The notes: a model not told the origin generated them from the letters alone. 64,000 bases of DNA from Ectothiorhodospiraceae bacterium (GCA_024234875.1 JACKNM010000012.1:62001-126000), one strand, 5' to 3'. Counted from the first letter of the stretch, positions 43,128-52,637 are shown. A program made the numbers and translations.

Positions 43128-43150
43128 GGTCGCGGGGTCCGTCGATCGCG

Positions 43151-43174
43151 GGGGCGGGCACGGCGGCCCGCCCC
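43151..43174. terminator. Bidirectional hairpin between convergent genes
   Basis: GGGGCGGGC (43151-43159) pairs perfectly with GCCCGCCCC (43166-43174) around a 6-base loop, between the stops at 43127 and 43200. It is well placed to end both transcripts. Confidence 0.6.
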
Positions 43175-43199
43175 TACGGTCTCGGTGGCCGGCCTGCGC

Positions 43200-44579
43200 C
43201 TACAGCTCCGCGGCCAGGTCGGTGAGCACGCGATCGATCTGACCCACCGCGTGGTCGATCTCGTCGCGGGTGACGCACAGCGGCGGCGCCAGCGGGATGA
43301 TGTCACCGGCACGCCCCAGCATGTGGTGCTTGCGCATCAGACGCACCGCGCGATCGTTGAGCTTCGCCGACTTCGGGAAGCGCTCGCGGGTGTGACGGTC
43401 GCGCACGATCTCCACCGCGCACAGCAACCCCATGCCGCCGCGCACGTCGCCCACGATCGGATGCGAGCGCAGCCGCTGCATGCGCTCGAGCATGTACTCG
43501 CCCATCCGCGCCGAGTTCTCGACCATCCCCTCCGACTCCATGATCTCGAGGTTCGCGAGGGCCGCCGCGCAGGCCGGCGGGTTGCCGCCGAAGGTGAACA
43601 GGTGCTGGAACGGCGCGCCCTTCTCGCCGATGAACGCGTCGGCGATCTTGGCGCTGGCGATGGCGGCGCCGATCGGCTGGTAGCCGCTGGTGAGGCCCTT
43701 GGCCACGGTGCGGATGTCCGGGGTCACGCCCCAGTGCTCGGTCGCGAACATCTTGCCGGTGCGGCCGAAGCCGGTGATCACCTCGTCGCAGATCATCACC
43801 ACGCCGTACTTGTCACAGATCGAGCGAATCGTCGGCCAGTAGTCGGGGTGCGGCACGTGGATACCGGCGGCGGCGGAGATCGGCTCGCCGATGAAGGCGG
43901 CGACGGTCGACGGTCCCTCGTGCTCGATCGCGCGCTCGACGTCGCGTGCGCACTCGAGATTGCAGGCGGCGTTGCCGCGACAGAACTGGCAGCGGTACTC
44001 GTTCGGCTGCGCGACGTGGATGTTCCCCGGCACCAGCGGCCCGAACTCGGCCGGCACGCTCTGGCCGTCGCCGCCGCCGCGTCCGAGGCTGGTGCAGGCG
44101 AGCGTCGCGCCGTGGTACGAGCCACGGCGGCTGAGCACCTTCCAGCGCCCGGTCTCGCCATTGAGGCGGTGATAGTTCTTCGCCATCTTGAGCGCGCTCT
44201 CCACCGCCTCGGAGCCGCCGCTGGTGAAGTACGTTCGCGAGTGCGGGTCCGACGACAGGCTCGCGAGCTTCGCCGCGAGCTGGGCGGTGACCGGGGTCAC
44301 CGTGTCGTGGGGCGAGAAGCTGATCGCCTTCATCTGGCGGTGCACCGCGTCGACCACCTCCTGGCGGCCGTGGCCGATGTTCACCAGCCACAGCCCCGAC
44401 ATGGTGTCGAACCATCGCCCGCCGTCGGCATCGTGGACCCAGACGCCCTGGGCGCCGGTCACCACCTGGACCCCGGTCGCGGCGGAGACGTCTCCCGCGG
44501 TGCGCGAATGCGGCCAGAAGAACTCGGCCGCCTGTTGCTTGACCTCGTCGTAGGCTGGGATCACGGATGGCGTGGCCAT
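43200..44579 (-). CDS. Class III aminotransferase-fold PLP enzyme
   Basis: A 459-residue class III PLP enzyme. PLP contacts are D265 (ICDEVITGFGRTG) and lysine K294 (TVAKGLTSGYQP). GGSEAVESALKMAK (from residue 121) is typical. An unusual cysteine group (C197, C200, C206, C210) sits in the middle. Relatives include omega-amino acid:pyruvate and taurine:pyruvate aminotransferases and PbfA-type phosphonate ammonia-lyases. The divergent or co-oriented TauD-like gene next door makes an amine of a sulfonate or similar compound plausible, but the substrate is not shown. Confidence 0.85.
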   Translation of the reverse strand: MATPSVIPAYDEVKQQAAEFFWPHSRTAGDVSAATGVQVVTGAQGVWVHDADGGRWFDTMSGLWLVNIGHGRQEVVDAVHRQMKAISFSPHDTVTPVTAQLAAKLASLSSDPHSRTYFTSGGSEAVESALKMAKNYHRLNGETGRWKVLSRRGSYHGATLACTSLGRGGGDGQSVPAEFGPLVPGNIHVAQPNEYRCQFCRGNAACNLECARDVERAIEHEGPSTVAAFIGEPISAAAGIHVPHPDYWPTIRSICDKYGVVMICDEVITGFGRTGKMFATEHWGVTPDIRTVAKGLTSGYQPIGAAIASAKIADAFIGEKGAPFQHLFTFGGNPPACAAALANLEIMESEGMVENSARMGEYMLERMQRLRSHPIVGDVRGGMGLLCAVEIVRDRHTRERFPKSAKLNDRAVRLMRKHHMLGRAGDIIPLAPPLCVTRDEIDHAVGQIDRVLTDLAAEL

Positions 44580-44708
44580 GGGACGGCACCTCATCGGTCG
44601 GGTTGGGGACGGAGGACACCGCCAGGGCGACGGTCGTCGCCCCATGCGTGGCGCTAGGGTAGCAGCGCGCCGGCCGGATTCGACAGTGGCCGCGTCGCCC
44701 GCCGATGG

Positions 44709-45566
44709 TCAGGCGAGGGGGCTACCGTCGATGGTCACCCGGTGCATGTAACGACGCTTGCCGGGATAGTCGTTGAGCGCCATGTGCCACGTCGAGCGGT
44801 TGTCCCACAGCGCGATGGAGCCGACCTCCCATCGGAAGCGGCAGGTGAAGCTCGGATGCGCCGCGTGCCGATACAGGAAGCCGAGCAGCGGCCGCGACTC
44901 GGCCTCGGTCCAGCCGTCGAAGCGCACGGTGAAACCGGGGTTGACGTAGAGCACCTCGCGGCCGGTCTGCGGATGGTGGATGACGACGGGGTGGACCGCG
45001 TCCTGGGTCGCCAGCTCCGGATTGCCGAGGCGGCCCGCGTACTCCTGCGGCTCGTCCTGATACCGTCGCGCCCCGAACACGTGTCGGCTCGAATGCAGCG
45101 CCCGCATGCCGCGCAACATGTCCTGCATGCGCGGTGACAACGCCGCGAAGGCCGCCTCCATGCTGGCGAACAGGGTGTCCCCGCCGCAGTCCGGCACCTC
45201 GTGGGCGTAGAGCATCGAGCCGAGCGCGGGCGCGGCGTCGTAGGAGTGATCGGTGTGCCACCCGGCGCCGATGTTGCGCTTGTGGTGGGGTTCCTTGCGC
45301 ACCTCGGCGATCTCCGGGTGACCGTCGACCGGCTGGAAGAACCGGTTGACGTTGATCGGTCCGAAGCGGCGGGCGAATGCGACGTGTTGCTCGGGCGTGA
45401 GCCGTTGCTCGCGGAAGAACACCGCGCCGTGCTCGTGGAAGGCACGCCGGATCTCCGCGAACTGGGCGTTGCCGAGGTCTCCGGCGAGGTCGACGCCACG
45501 GATCTCGGCTCCCACCGCGGGGGAGAGCGGGCGGACGTCGATGGTCTCGTAGCCTGGCTGGGTCAT
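44709..45566 (-). CDS. TauD/TfdA-family 2-oxoglutarate dioxygenase
   Basis: A 285-residue dioxygenase. Iron ligands are H104 and D106 (HTDHSY) and H261 (STWHMALND); the 2OG arginine is R276 (MHRVTI). The length and VDLAGDL...EHGAVFFR N-terminus are those of taurine dioxygenase and its relatives. The taurine ABC genes tauABC are absent, so the substrate could be another sulfonate, a sulfate ester or a carnitine-like compound. It is on the same strand as the class III aminotransferase, 129 bases upstream of it. Confidence 0.88.
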   Translation of the reverse strand: MTQPGYETIDVRPLSPAVGAEIRGVDLAGDLGNAQFAEIRRAFHEHGAVFFREQRLTPEQHVAFARRFGPINVNRFFQPVDGHPEIAEVRKEPHHKRNIGAGWHTDHSYDAAPALGSMLYAHEVPDCGGDTLFASMEAAFAALSPRMQDMLRGMRALHSSRHVFGARRYQDEPQEYAGRLGNPELATQDAVHPVVIHHPQTGREVLYVNPGFTVRFDGWTEAESRPLLGFLYRHAAHPSFTCRFRWEVGSIALWDNRSTWHMALNDYPGKRRYMHRVTIDGSPLA

Positions 45567-45770
45567 GGCGGACTCCTCCTTGCCGGCTCTCGGGCCGAGC
45601 ACGTCGTGCACGCGCGAGACGGGAAGGTACGACTTCCCGGCCGGCCCGTCGACCCGGCCTTCGCGGCGCTGCCCCCTGGCCACGCACGACCGCCGGTATC
45701 GACGACCGCCCACCGCGACCTGCTAATGTCCGCGGGCGTCGCCGGAGACGCTTGCCCGAGCGGAGCTCGC

Positions 45771-47201
45771 ATGTCCCAGATCCTCATCCACGACGGCACC
45801 GTCGTCACCATGGACCCGGCGCGGCGGGTGATCGAGGGCGGCGCGGTGCTGGTCGAGGGCGTGCACATTCGCGCCGTCGGCTCGATGGCCGAGGTGGCCC
45901 CGCTCGTGGCGGCCGATGCCGAGCGCATCGACGCCCGGCGCATGGTGGTGATCCCGGGCCTCGTCGACGGCCACGGCCACGCCGGCCACGGGCTGGTGAA
46001 GTCCCTCGGCGCGGGTCATGCCGGCGCCTGGGTCGACGCCTGCCTCGCCATCTACGCTCACGGCTCCACCGCCGCGTTCTGGGCCGCCGAGGCGGCGCTG
46101 GTCTCGCTCGAGCGGCTGAAGGCCGGGGTCACCACCAGCGTGAGCCTGATGGGCGGCGGCACCGACCTCATCCGCAACGACACCCCCGAGTACGCTCTCG
46201 CCTACGCCGACGCCATGGGTCGCGCCGGCACCCGCGGCTACCTCGCCATGGGGCCGAACCGCGCGCCGTTTCCGCACCGCTTCGTACGCGGCGAGGACGC
46301 GAGCGTGCGCGAGCTCGACCTCGACGCGCAGATGGCGGTGGTCGAGGAGACGCTGCGCGCCGGCCGGGGGCTTCACGACGACCGGGTCCGGTTCTGCCTC
46401 ACCGCACCCGTGTACGGGGCCGATCGGGCCGCCGACGGCCTCGACCCGGGCGTCGTGCGCGAGACCTTCGAGCGGGTCATGGATCTGCGCGCGCGCACCG
46501 GGGTGCTCTTCACCCAGGACGGGCATCGCGACGGCTCGCTGGCGTACGCGCTCGAGCTCGGCGCGCTCGGGCCGTGGGCGCTGATGTCGCACTCGGTGGA
46601 TCTCACCGAGGCCGACATCGCGGCGGTGGTCGAGACCGACGCGCGCATCGTCCACAACCCGAGCGCCATCATGTCGATCTGGGGGCGCTGCCCGGTGCCG
46701 GAGCTCATCGACGCCGGGGTCACGGTGATGCTCGGCTCCGACGGGGCCGCACCGGACCGCGGCTACGACATGTTCCGCCACATGGCGCAGTGCATGCACT
46801 ACCACCGCCGCCATTTCCGCGATCCCAAGATCCTTCCCGCCGGCAAGGTCCTCGAGATGGCGACCATCGACGCCGCGCGCGCCCTCGGTCGCGAGTCCGA
46901 GCTCGGCTCGCTGGAGCCGGGAAAGAAGGCCGACATCGTGCTCGTCGACATGCACAAGCCGCACCTGTTGCCGCTCAACATGCCGGTCAACCGCCTCGCC
47001 CACTTCGCCAACGCGGCCGACGTCGACACCGTGCTGGTCGACGGCCGGGTCGTGCTTCGCAATCGTCGGGCGTTGCTGGTCGACGAGCCCGCGGTGCTCG
47101 AGGCGGCCGAGGCCGAGGCGTCGAGGGTGATGGACGCGCTCGGCCTGCGCGCGCTGACCGAGCCCCCGCCGGGCTTCTGGGGCAGCTCCCGGTTGAGCTG
47201 A
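45771..47201 (+). CDS. Amidohydrolase of the TrzN/AtzA-chlorohydrolase and S-adenosylhomocysteine deaminase group
   Basis: A 476-residue metal-dependent amidohydrolase. The HxH motif is H68/H70 (DGHGHAGHG), preceded by VVIPGLVDGH. Later ligands lie in LMSHSVDL and MLGSDGAAPD. The C-terminal GSLEPGKKADIVLVD closes the composite domain. The group deaminates or dechlorinates purine- and triazine-like compounds; which one is unknown. It precedes the split transketolase by 148 bases on the same strand and may be cotranscribed. Confidence 0.87.
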   Translation: MSQILIHDGTVVTMDPARRVIEGGAVLVEGVHIRAVGSMAEVAPLVAADAERIDARRMVVIPGLVDGHGHAGHGLVKSLGAGHAGAWVDACLAIYAHGSTAAFWAAEAALVSLERLKAGVTTSVSLMGGGTDLIRNDTPEYALAYADAMGRAGTRGYLAMGPNRAPFPHRFVRGEDASVRELDLDAQMAVVEETLRAGRGLHDDRVRFCLTAPVYGADRAADGLDPGVVRETFERVMDLRARTGVLFTQDGHRDGSLAYALELGALGPWALMSHSVDLTEADIAAVVETDARIVHNPSAIMSIWGRCPVPELIDAGVTVMLGSDGAAPDRGYDMFRHMAQCMHYHRRHFRDPKILPAGKVLEMATIDAARALGRESELGSLEPGKKADIVLVDMHKPHLLPLNMPVNRLAHFANAADVDTVLVDGRVVLRNRRALLVDEPAVLEAAEAEASRVMDALGLRALTEPPPGFWGSSRLS

Positions 47202-47349
47202 GCCGGGCGCACTCGGTGCCACCGCCGGCCGCCTGCTGTGCGATGATCGCGCGCCGGCGGTTCGGGCGGACGGCCCGGCCACTCGCCGCGAACGACAGAT
47301 CACGCACGCCCTCGGCTGGTGGTGACCCCGGGGGCGAACGGGAGGAGAG

Positions 47350-48183
47350 ATGACCGGAAACATGGAGGCGAAGCTCGCGGGCTTGCGCGATCACGCCCGC
47401 GACATTCGCCGCAACGCCTTGCGCGCCCTGCACGCGGCCGGCTCGGGCCACGTCGGGGGCTCGCTCTCGGCCGCGGATCTGCTGGCCGCGCTGTACTTCC
47501 ACCACCTGCGGCTGCGCCCGCACGAGCCCGACTGGGCCGGGCGCGACCGCTTCGTGCTGTCGAAGGGCCATGCCAACGCCGCGCTCGCGGCGGTGCTCGC
47601 CCAGGCCGGGTTCTTCTCCGAGGACGCGCTCGACACCTTCTACGGCTACGAGTCCTCGCTCGGCATGCACCCCGACATCAAGGTCCCGGGAGTGGAGATG
47701 AGCACCGGCGGCCTCGGCCACGGGCTCAGCGTCGGCATCGGCATGGCGCTCGGCGCGCGGCTGCAGGGCCTCGACTTCCGCACCATCGTCATGGTCGGTG
47801 ACGGCGAGCTCCAGGAGGGCTCGAACTGGGAGGCGGCGATGTCGGCCACCCACCTCGGGTTGGCGGGGCTGACCGCGATCGTCGACTACAACAAGATTCA
47901 GCAGAGCGGCAACGTCGGCGAGATGCTCGATCTGGAGCCGCTCGCCGACAAGTGGCGGGCCTTCGGCTGGGCGGTGCGCGAGATCGACGGCCACGACATG
48001 GCCGAGGTCGTCGATGCGCTGGACGCCCTTCCCTACGACACTCGGCGACCCTCGGTCATCGTCGCCCACACCGTGAAGGGCAAGGGCCTGAGCTTCGCCG
48101 AGGGCACTTACCTCTGGCACAGCAATATGGTGACCGACGAGATCTACGCCAAGGCGATGGCCGAGCTGGGAGAGAGCGCATGA
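47350..48183 (+). CDS. Transketolase, N-terminal (thiamine-diphosphate) subunit
   Basis: A 277-residue protein equivalent to the first half of transketolase. The ThDP motif GDGELQEGSNWEA...NKIQQSG starts near residue 147, and AGSGHVGGSLSAADLLAALYF near residue 30. The GGAGGAGAG ribosome site supports the start. It overlaps its partner gene by 4 bases (ATGA). Split transketolases exchange two-carbon ketol units and are often dedicated to a specific sugar pathway. Confidence 0.93.
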   Translation: MTGNMEAKLAGLRDHARDIRRNALRALHAAGSGHVGGSLSAADLLAALYFHHLRLRPHEPDWAGRDRFVLSKGHANAALAAVLAQAGFFSEDALDTFYGYESSLGMHPDIKVPGVEMSTGGLGHGLSVGIGMALGARLQGLDFRTIVMVGDGELQEGSNWEAAMSATHLGLAGLTAIVDYNKIQQSGNVGEMLDLEPLADKWRAFGWAVREIDGHDMAEVVDALDALPYDTRRPSVIVAHTVKGKGLSFAEGTYLWHSNMVTDEIYAKAMAELGESA

Positions 48184-49160
48184 GCACGTCCAACCCCGGC
48201 TCGACCGCGCCTGCGTGGGTGAGCGCCGCCGCCAACCAGTCGCGGCTCGCCTTCGGGCTCGCGGTGACCGAGCTCGCCGGGCGCGACGCCTCGGTGGTCG
48301 CCATCGGCGCCGACACGCTGGATCTGCTCGGGTTGCGCAAGATGATGGAGCGCCATCCGGAGCGGGTGATCGACGTCGGCATCGCCGAGCAGAACGCGAT
48401 GGGCGTCGCGAGTGGGCTCGCGACCACCGGGATGCGGCCCTTCGTCTGCGGTTACGCGCCCTTCATCACCGCGCGCTCGATGGAGCAGCTTCGCAACGAC
48501 GTCGCCTACGCGCGCCAGCGGGTGGTGATCGGCGCCGCCGCGAGTGGGATCTCGCTCGGCGTCTCCGGGGCGACGCATCACGCGCTCGAGGATCTCGCGG
48601 TCACCCGTAGCATGCCCGGCATGACCGTGGTGGTCCCGGCCGACGCGCACCAGGCCTGGCACGCGACGCTCGCCACCGACGACGTCGACGGCCCGGTCTA
48701 CATCCGGCTCGGCGGACGGGTCGAGGAGGCGGTGGCGACGCCGGTCGAGGGTCCGATCCGCATCGGCCGCGCCGACCGCCTGCACGACGGCAACGACGTC
48801 ACCGTCATCGCCTGCGGCGTCCTGGTGGCACCGGCCCTCGAGGCGGCGCGGTCGCTCGGGAAGGATGGCATCGGCGTGCGGGTGCTCAACATGCACACCA
48901 TCAAGCCGCTCGACCGCGAGGCGGTGCTCGCCGCCGCCGCCGAGACCCGCGGCATCGTCACCGCCGAGGAGCACTACGTCACCGGCGGCCTCGGCGGCGC
49001 GGTGGCCGAGCTGCTGGCGGTCGAGCACCCGACGCGGATGCGCATGGTGGCGATGCCCGACGAGAACTCGGTGGTCGGCCCGACCCCGAAGGTGCGGGCG
49101 CGCTACGGCATGAGCGCGGAGTCGATCGTGGCGGCGTGCAGGGCGCTGGTCGGGGGCTGA
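48180..49160 (+). CDS. Transketolase, C-terminal subunit
   Basis: A 326-residue partner subunit carrying the pyrimidine-binding and C-terminal domains. RVIDVGIAEQNAMGVASGLA includes the catalytic glutamate, and GVSGATHHALEDLAVTRSMPGMTVVVPAD and VTAEEHYVTGGLGGAVAELL are typical. It forms an alpha2-beta2 enzyme with the preceding subunit. Confidence 0.93.
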   Translation: MSTSNPGSTAPAWVSAAANQSRLAFGLAVTELAGRDASVVAIGADTLDLLGLRKMMERHPERVIDVGIAEQNAMGVASGLATTGMRPFVCGYAPFITARSMEQLRNDVAYARQRVVIGAAASGISLGVSGATHHALEDLAVTRSMPGMTVVVPADAHQAWHATLATDDVDGPVYIRLGGRVEEAVATPVEGPIRIGRADRLHDGNDVTVIACGVLVAPALEAARSLGKDGIGVRVLNMHTIKPLDREAVLAAAAETRGIVTAEEHYVTGGLGGAVAELLAVEHPTRMRMVAMPDENSVVGPTPKVRARYGMSAESIVAACRALVGG

Positions 49161-49211
49161 GAGCCCCCGGACCGCACGACAATCGCCGAGCCGGGGATGC
49201 CTCGGCTCGGC
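49151..49211. terminator. Two hairpins between convergent transketolase and ATPase genes
   Basis: CGGGGGCT/AGCCCCCG (49151-49169) has the TGA stop at the edge of its loop. GCCGAGCCG/CGGCTCGGC (49185-49211, 9 perfect pairs) follows. Together they probably end the transketolase transcript and that of the converging gene. Confidence 0.6.
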
Positions 49212-49226
49212 GTGGAGCCGGGGCGC

Positions 49227-50504
49227 TCAGGGACCGAGCAAGGCAGCAGGAACGACGGCGATCCCGTCCCTGCGGCGGTAGGCCTCCGGGCCGGTGTTGA
49301 TCACCACCGCGTCCAGCAGGTCCTCGCCGATGCGCTCGCGCAACCAGAGCAGGTGTCTCACGTCGTCGTCGTCGACGGTGCGGCCCAGCTTCACCTCGAT
49401 GCCGATGATCCGCTGGTCGCTGCGCTCGACGATCAGATCCACCTCCTGGTCGCCGCCATGCGAGCGCAGATGGCTCAGCCGTGCTTCCGCGGCCTGGGCG
49501 TAGACGCGCAGGCTCAGGGTGACGATCGACTCGAACATCCGCCCGAGCAACAGGCCGCTGCGGGGAATCCGCGGGCTGGCCTCGGCACCCCTGAGCAATG
49601 CGGCGGCATCGACGCCGAGAATCGCGGCCGCCAGAGCAGGGTCGGCGAGGTGGTGCTTGGGCAGTTGGGCGAGCCGGTTCAGATAGTTCGGCGTCGGCAA
49701 CCAGGCCGGTACCGGGTCGAGAATCCACAGCCGCTCGAGCACATCGCGCCAGGGCTGGGTCGCGCTTCGCGAGGGCTTGTCCTGCCGACCGCCGGTCGCG
49801 GCATCGCGAATCGTCTCCAGGGAAGCGGTGGTCGCCGTGGCGGCGGCATAGGCGGCCATCCAGCGCCGGAGCGTCTCGGGGCGGCGCACGGACAGGCCCT
49901 GCTCCTCGAAGTCCGTATCGATGATGCGATTGAGGTAACCACCGAGCTGTGCGCGCAGGGCGCGTCCTCGATACGAACGCAAACCGGGCAGTCCGGAGCG
50001 GACGATCTCGTCGACGTAAGCGTCAAGCCCGACGCTCGTTCGCCCCGACACGTCGGGATGGTTTCCCGCCAGCAGATCCCGCAGGCTCACTGCCGGCTCG
50101 TCCAGCCCGCGCTCGGACAGCGAGAGCGGCCGCATGCGCACGCTCACGATCCGGCCGGCACCCGAATGGGTCGGCGCGCTCGCCGGACTCGCCGACCCCG
50201 TCAACAGGAACCGTGATGGCGGGCTACCTCGGTCGACCTCTCGCCGGACCGCGTCCCAGACCGCAGGAACCCGTTGCCACTCGTCGATCAGAAGCGGGGG
50301 CGTGCCCGTCAGCACGCGCGCCGGGTCGGCCTCCGCGATGGCGCCCTGGGCGGGATCATCGAGCTGATGGACGGTCTTCGCCCGGCGCCGAGCTGTCTCG
50401 GTCTTGCCGACGCCTCGCGGCCCTTCCAGGGCGATCGCGGGTAGCTGTGGCAGTAGCTCGTCCAGCTCGCGGTCGACCACGCGGGGAATGTAGGTGCCTT
50501 TCAT
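49227..50504 (-). CDS. AAA-type ATPase with DUF4143 C-terminus
   Basis: A 425-residue protein of the AAA_14/DUF4143 class. The P-loop GPRGVGKT is at residues 28-35, Walker B reads PLLIDEWQRVP (around residue 80), and sensor-like FLLTGSAS follows. The C-terminal half ends with a nuclease-like core DLIVERSDQRIIGIEVKLG. Members are common, often orphan and horizontally spread, and their function is unknown. The ATG at 50504 (MKGTYIPRV) is preferred over the longer in-frame start. Tandem repeats lie just upstream. Confidence 0.85.
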   Translation of the reverse strand: MKGTYIPRVVDRELDELLPQLPAIALEGPRGVGKTETARRRAKTVHQLDDPAQGAIAEADPARVLTGTPPLLIDEWQRVPAVWDAVRREVDRGSPPSRFLLTGSASPASAPTHSGAGRIVSVRMRPLSLSERGLDEPAVSLRDLLAGNHPDVSGRTSVGLDAYVDEIVRSGLPGLRSYRGRALRAQLGGYLNRIIDTDFEEQGLSVRRPETLRRWMAAYAAATATTASLETIRDAATGGRQDKPSRSATQPWRDVLERLWILDPVPAWLPTPNYLNRLAQLPKHHLADPALAAAILGVDAAALLRGAEASPRIPRSGLLLGRMFESIVTLSLRVYAQAAEARLSHLRSHGGDQEVDLIVERSDQRIIGIEVKLGRTVDDDDVRHLLWLRERIGEDLLDAVVINTGPEAYRRRDGIAVVPAALLGP

Positions 50505-50596
50505 GTGCCCTGGTGGCTGACCTTCTCGTACTGGTGATGTCCTGGTCCTGGGCATCACCAGTGAGGCGCCACCGTACCATTACGCGGCAGTGAGCG

Positions 50597-50657
50597 CTAC
50601 AGTTTCGCGGGTATCTACACTACAGTTTCGCAGGTTCCCACGCTGCAACCTCGCAGC
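50597..50657. repeat. Tandem 22-23-base repeats upstream of the DUF4143 gene
   Basis: CTACAGTTTCGCGGG at 50597 and CTACAGTTTCGCAGG at 50620 differ at one base (period 23). A degenerate third unit CTGCAACCTCGCAGC starts at 50642. They lie about 90 bases before the ATPase start, in the 246-base gap to dctM; a 3' end for the repeat set is not sharp. I see nothing else there. Confidence 0.6.
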
Positions 50658-50750
50658 CTCGCGCGTTCCCGAGCCGATCTCCTCGATTGCGACCGGTGCG
50701 CGAAGGCGGGTGCTCGGCGTGGGCCTGGCCGACCAGGCGGGCCGGCGCGC

Positions 50751-52034
50751 TCAGTCCGCCAACGCGCGCGGCAGCCACAGCACCAGGTCGGGCCAGAACG
50801 TGATCACCAGTAGCGCGACACCGAGGGGCACGTAGAAGGGAAGCATCGACCGCACGATGCGCCCGAAGCTCACCTTCGCGATGTCCATCATGATGAACAG
50901 GATGACCCCGAACGGCGGGGTGGTGGCGCCGATCAGCAGATTGAGGATCATCACTATCCCGAAATGGACGAGGTCGATCTCCAGCGCCAGCGCGAGCGGC
51001 AGGAGTGCGGGGACCGCGATCAGCAAGATGGCGGTGGTCTCCATGACCAGGCCTGCCGCGAGCAGCAGCAGGTTGATGAGGAACAGCACCACGGTCTTGC
51101 TGTCGGTGAGCGACAGGATGAAGTCGGCGAGGTGCGCGGGGACGTTGTTGACCGACACCACCCAGCCGAACGGCACCGCGCAGGAGATGATGAAGACGAG
51201 CACGCCCGCGGTCAGACCGGACTCGGCCACCGAGCGCAGCGCCGCGCGCACCGTCAGCTCGCGGAGCCAGAACCCGACCGCGGCGGCGTAGATGACGGTG
51301 ACCGCGCCGAGCTCGGTCGGCGTGGCGGCGCCGGAGAGCAGGCCGGCGACCAGGATCACGGGGGCCAGCAAGGCCGGTAACGCGCGCCAGAAGGTTCGCG
51401 CGACGTCGGCTCGGGTCGCCCGTGGCTCGACCGGTGCGACGACCCGCCCGGTGACCGCCATGAAGTAGACCTGGGCCATCAAGAAGGCGCCGATCAGCAA
51501 CCCGGGCAGGATGCCGGCGAGGAAGAGATCGGCCACCGAGACCTGGGCGATCACCGCGTAGATGACCATGATGACGCTCGGCGGGATGATCGGGCCGATG
51601 ATCGCCGACGCCGCGGTGACCGCGGCGCTGAACCCGGGGTCGAAGCCACGCTTGCGCATCGCCTCGATCTCGACCGTGCCGAGCCCCGCCGCGTCGGCCT
51701 GCGCGACGCCGGACATCCCGGCGAAGATCATACTGGCGGCGATGTTGACGTGCGCGAGACTGCCGCGCACGTGTCCGAGCAGCGCGCAGGCGAAGTCGAA
51801 GATGCGGGCCGCGAGCCCCCCCGAGTTGAGCAGGTTGCCGGCGAGCACGAAGAGCGGGATCGCGAGCAGCGGGAAGCTGTCGAGCCCCGGGGCCATGCGC
51901 TGCACCACCACCGTGAGCGGGATCGAGTCGGCGAGGAGCAGGTAGCCGACGGCGGCGCCGGCGAGCGCGAAGGCGACCGGCATCTCGAGCAGGATCCCGA
52001 GCGCGAAGAGCGCGAACATCGCTGCGAGCAGCAT
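50751..52034 (-). CDS. TRAP transporter large permease DctM
   Basis: A 427-residue, about 12-helix membrane protein of the TRAP DctM family. FPLLAIPLFVLAGNLLNSGG, AADAAGLGTVEIEAM, IIGPIIPPSVIMVIY and LLIGATTPPFGVILF are conserved blocks. It catalyses Na+-driven import of a small organic acid, with DctQ and DctP. Its gene lies 3 bases after dctQ. The substrate is unknown. Confidence 0.94.
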   Translation of the reverse strand: MLLAAMFALFALGILLEMPVAFALAGAAVGYLLLADSIPLTVVVQRMAPGLDSFPLLAIPLFVLAGNLLNSGGLAARIFDFACALLGHVRGSLAHVNIAASMIFAGMSGVAQADAAGLGTVEIEAMRKRGFDPGFSAAVTAASAIIGPIIPPSVIMVIYAVIAQVSVADLFLAGILPGLLIGAFLMAQVYFMAVTGRVVAPVEPRATRADVARTFWRALPALLAPVILVAGLLSGAATPTELGAVTVIYAAAVGFWLRELTVRAALRSVAESGLTAGVLVFIISCAVPFGWVVSVNNVPAHLADFILSLTDSKTVVLFLINLLLLAAGLVMETTAILLIAVPALLPLALALEIDLVHFGIVMILNLLIGATTPPFGVILFIMMDIAKVSFGRIVRSMLPFYVPLGVALLVITFWPDLVLWLPRALAD

Positions 52035-52037
52035 CGG

Positions 52038-52613
52038 TCAGACCTCGTCGTGGTGGCCGGGGCCCTCGTCGGGTCGCGCGGCGAAGATCGGCGGCCACGG
52101 CCGGGTGCCGAGGGCGATGCCGAGCTGTGCGCCGACCTGGTAGAGCAGGGTCAGCGCCATCGAGGCCAGCCCGACGAACAGGGGCACCGAGAAGAACAGC
52201 GACACCGGTAGCTCGATTGGCAGCGAGATCGAGGTTCGGCGCGACTCGATCCCCATCACCGTCCAGCACTCGCGCATCAGCACCAACGCGAGCGCCAGCA
52301 TTACCCCGAGCACCAGCAGCCGGAGCAGCGCCCGCGGTACCACGGGCAGGCGCGCGACGAAGGTCTGGATGCTGACGTGGCGCTCGTACTTCAACCCGAG
52401 GCTGGCACCGAGGAAGGTGGTCCAGATGAACGAGTACGTCGCCAGCTCCTCGACCCAGATCAGCGGCTCGCCGAGCACGTACCGGGAGAACACCTGCGCC
52501 CCGATGTTGCCGATGATGTTGAGGACGAGGAGCACGACGAGCACGCGCTCGAGCGTGCCGACGAGCGCGAGCAGGTTACGGAACGCGAGCACGGGCAGCG
52601 GCGCGACAGGCAT
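52038..52613 (-). CDS. TRAP transporter small permease DctQ
   Basis: A 191-residue four-helix membrane protein. FSRYVLGEPLIWVEELATYSFIWTTFLGASLGLKYERHV is the DctQ signature region, seen near residues 38-75. It scaffolds DctM and accepts the loaded binding protein. It follows dctP across an 80-base hairpin gap. Confidence 0.93.
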   Translation of the reverse strand: MPVAPLPVLAFRNLLALVGTLERVLVVLLVLNIIGNIGAQVFSRYVLGEPLIWVEELATYSFIWTTFLGASLGLKYERHVSIQTFVARLPVVPRALLRLLVLGVMLALALVLMRECWTVMGIESRRTSISLPIELPVSLFFSVPLFVGLASMALTLLYQVGAQLGIALGTRPWPPIFAARPDEGPGHHDEV

Positions 52614-52637
52614 CGTCGCCTCCTTTGTCGAGCGCGA

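Noticed and set aside
44709..45566. Taurine dioxygenase named tauD
   Set aside because: The fold and iron ligands fit, but there is no tauABC and the taurine-specific residues cannot be checked by eye; other TauD-family substrates are equally possible.
50505..50750. CRISPR array or mobile-element end at the tandem repeats
   Set aside because: There are only two good units, with 8-base gaps, no spacers of uniform length, no cas genes and no transposase.
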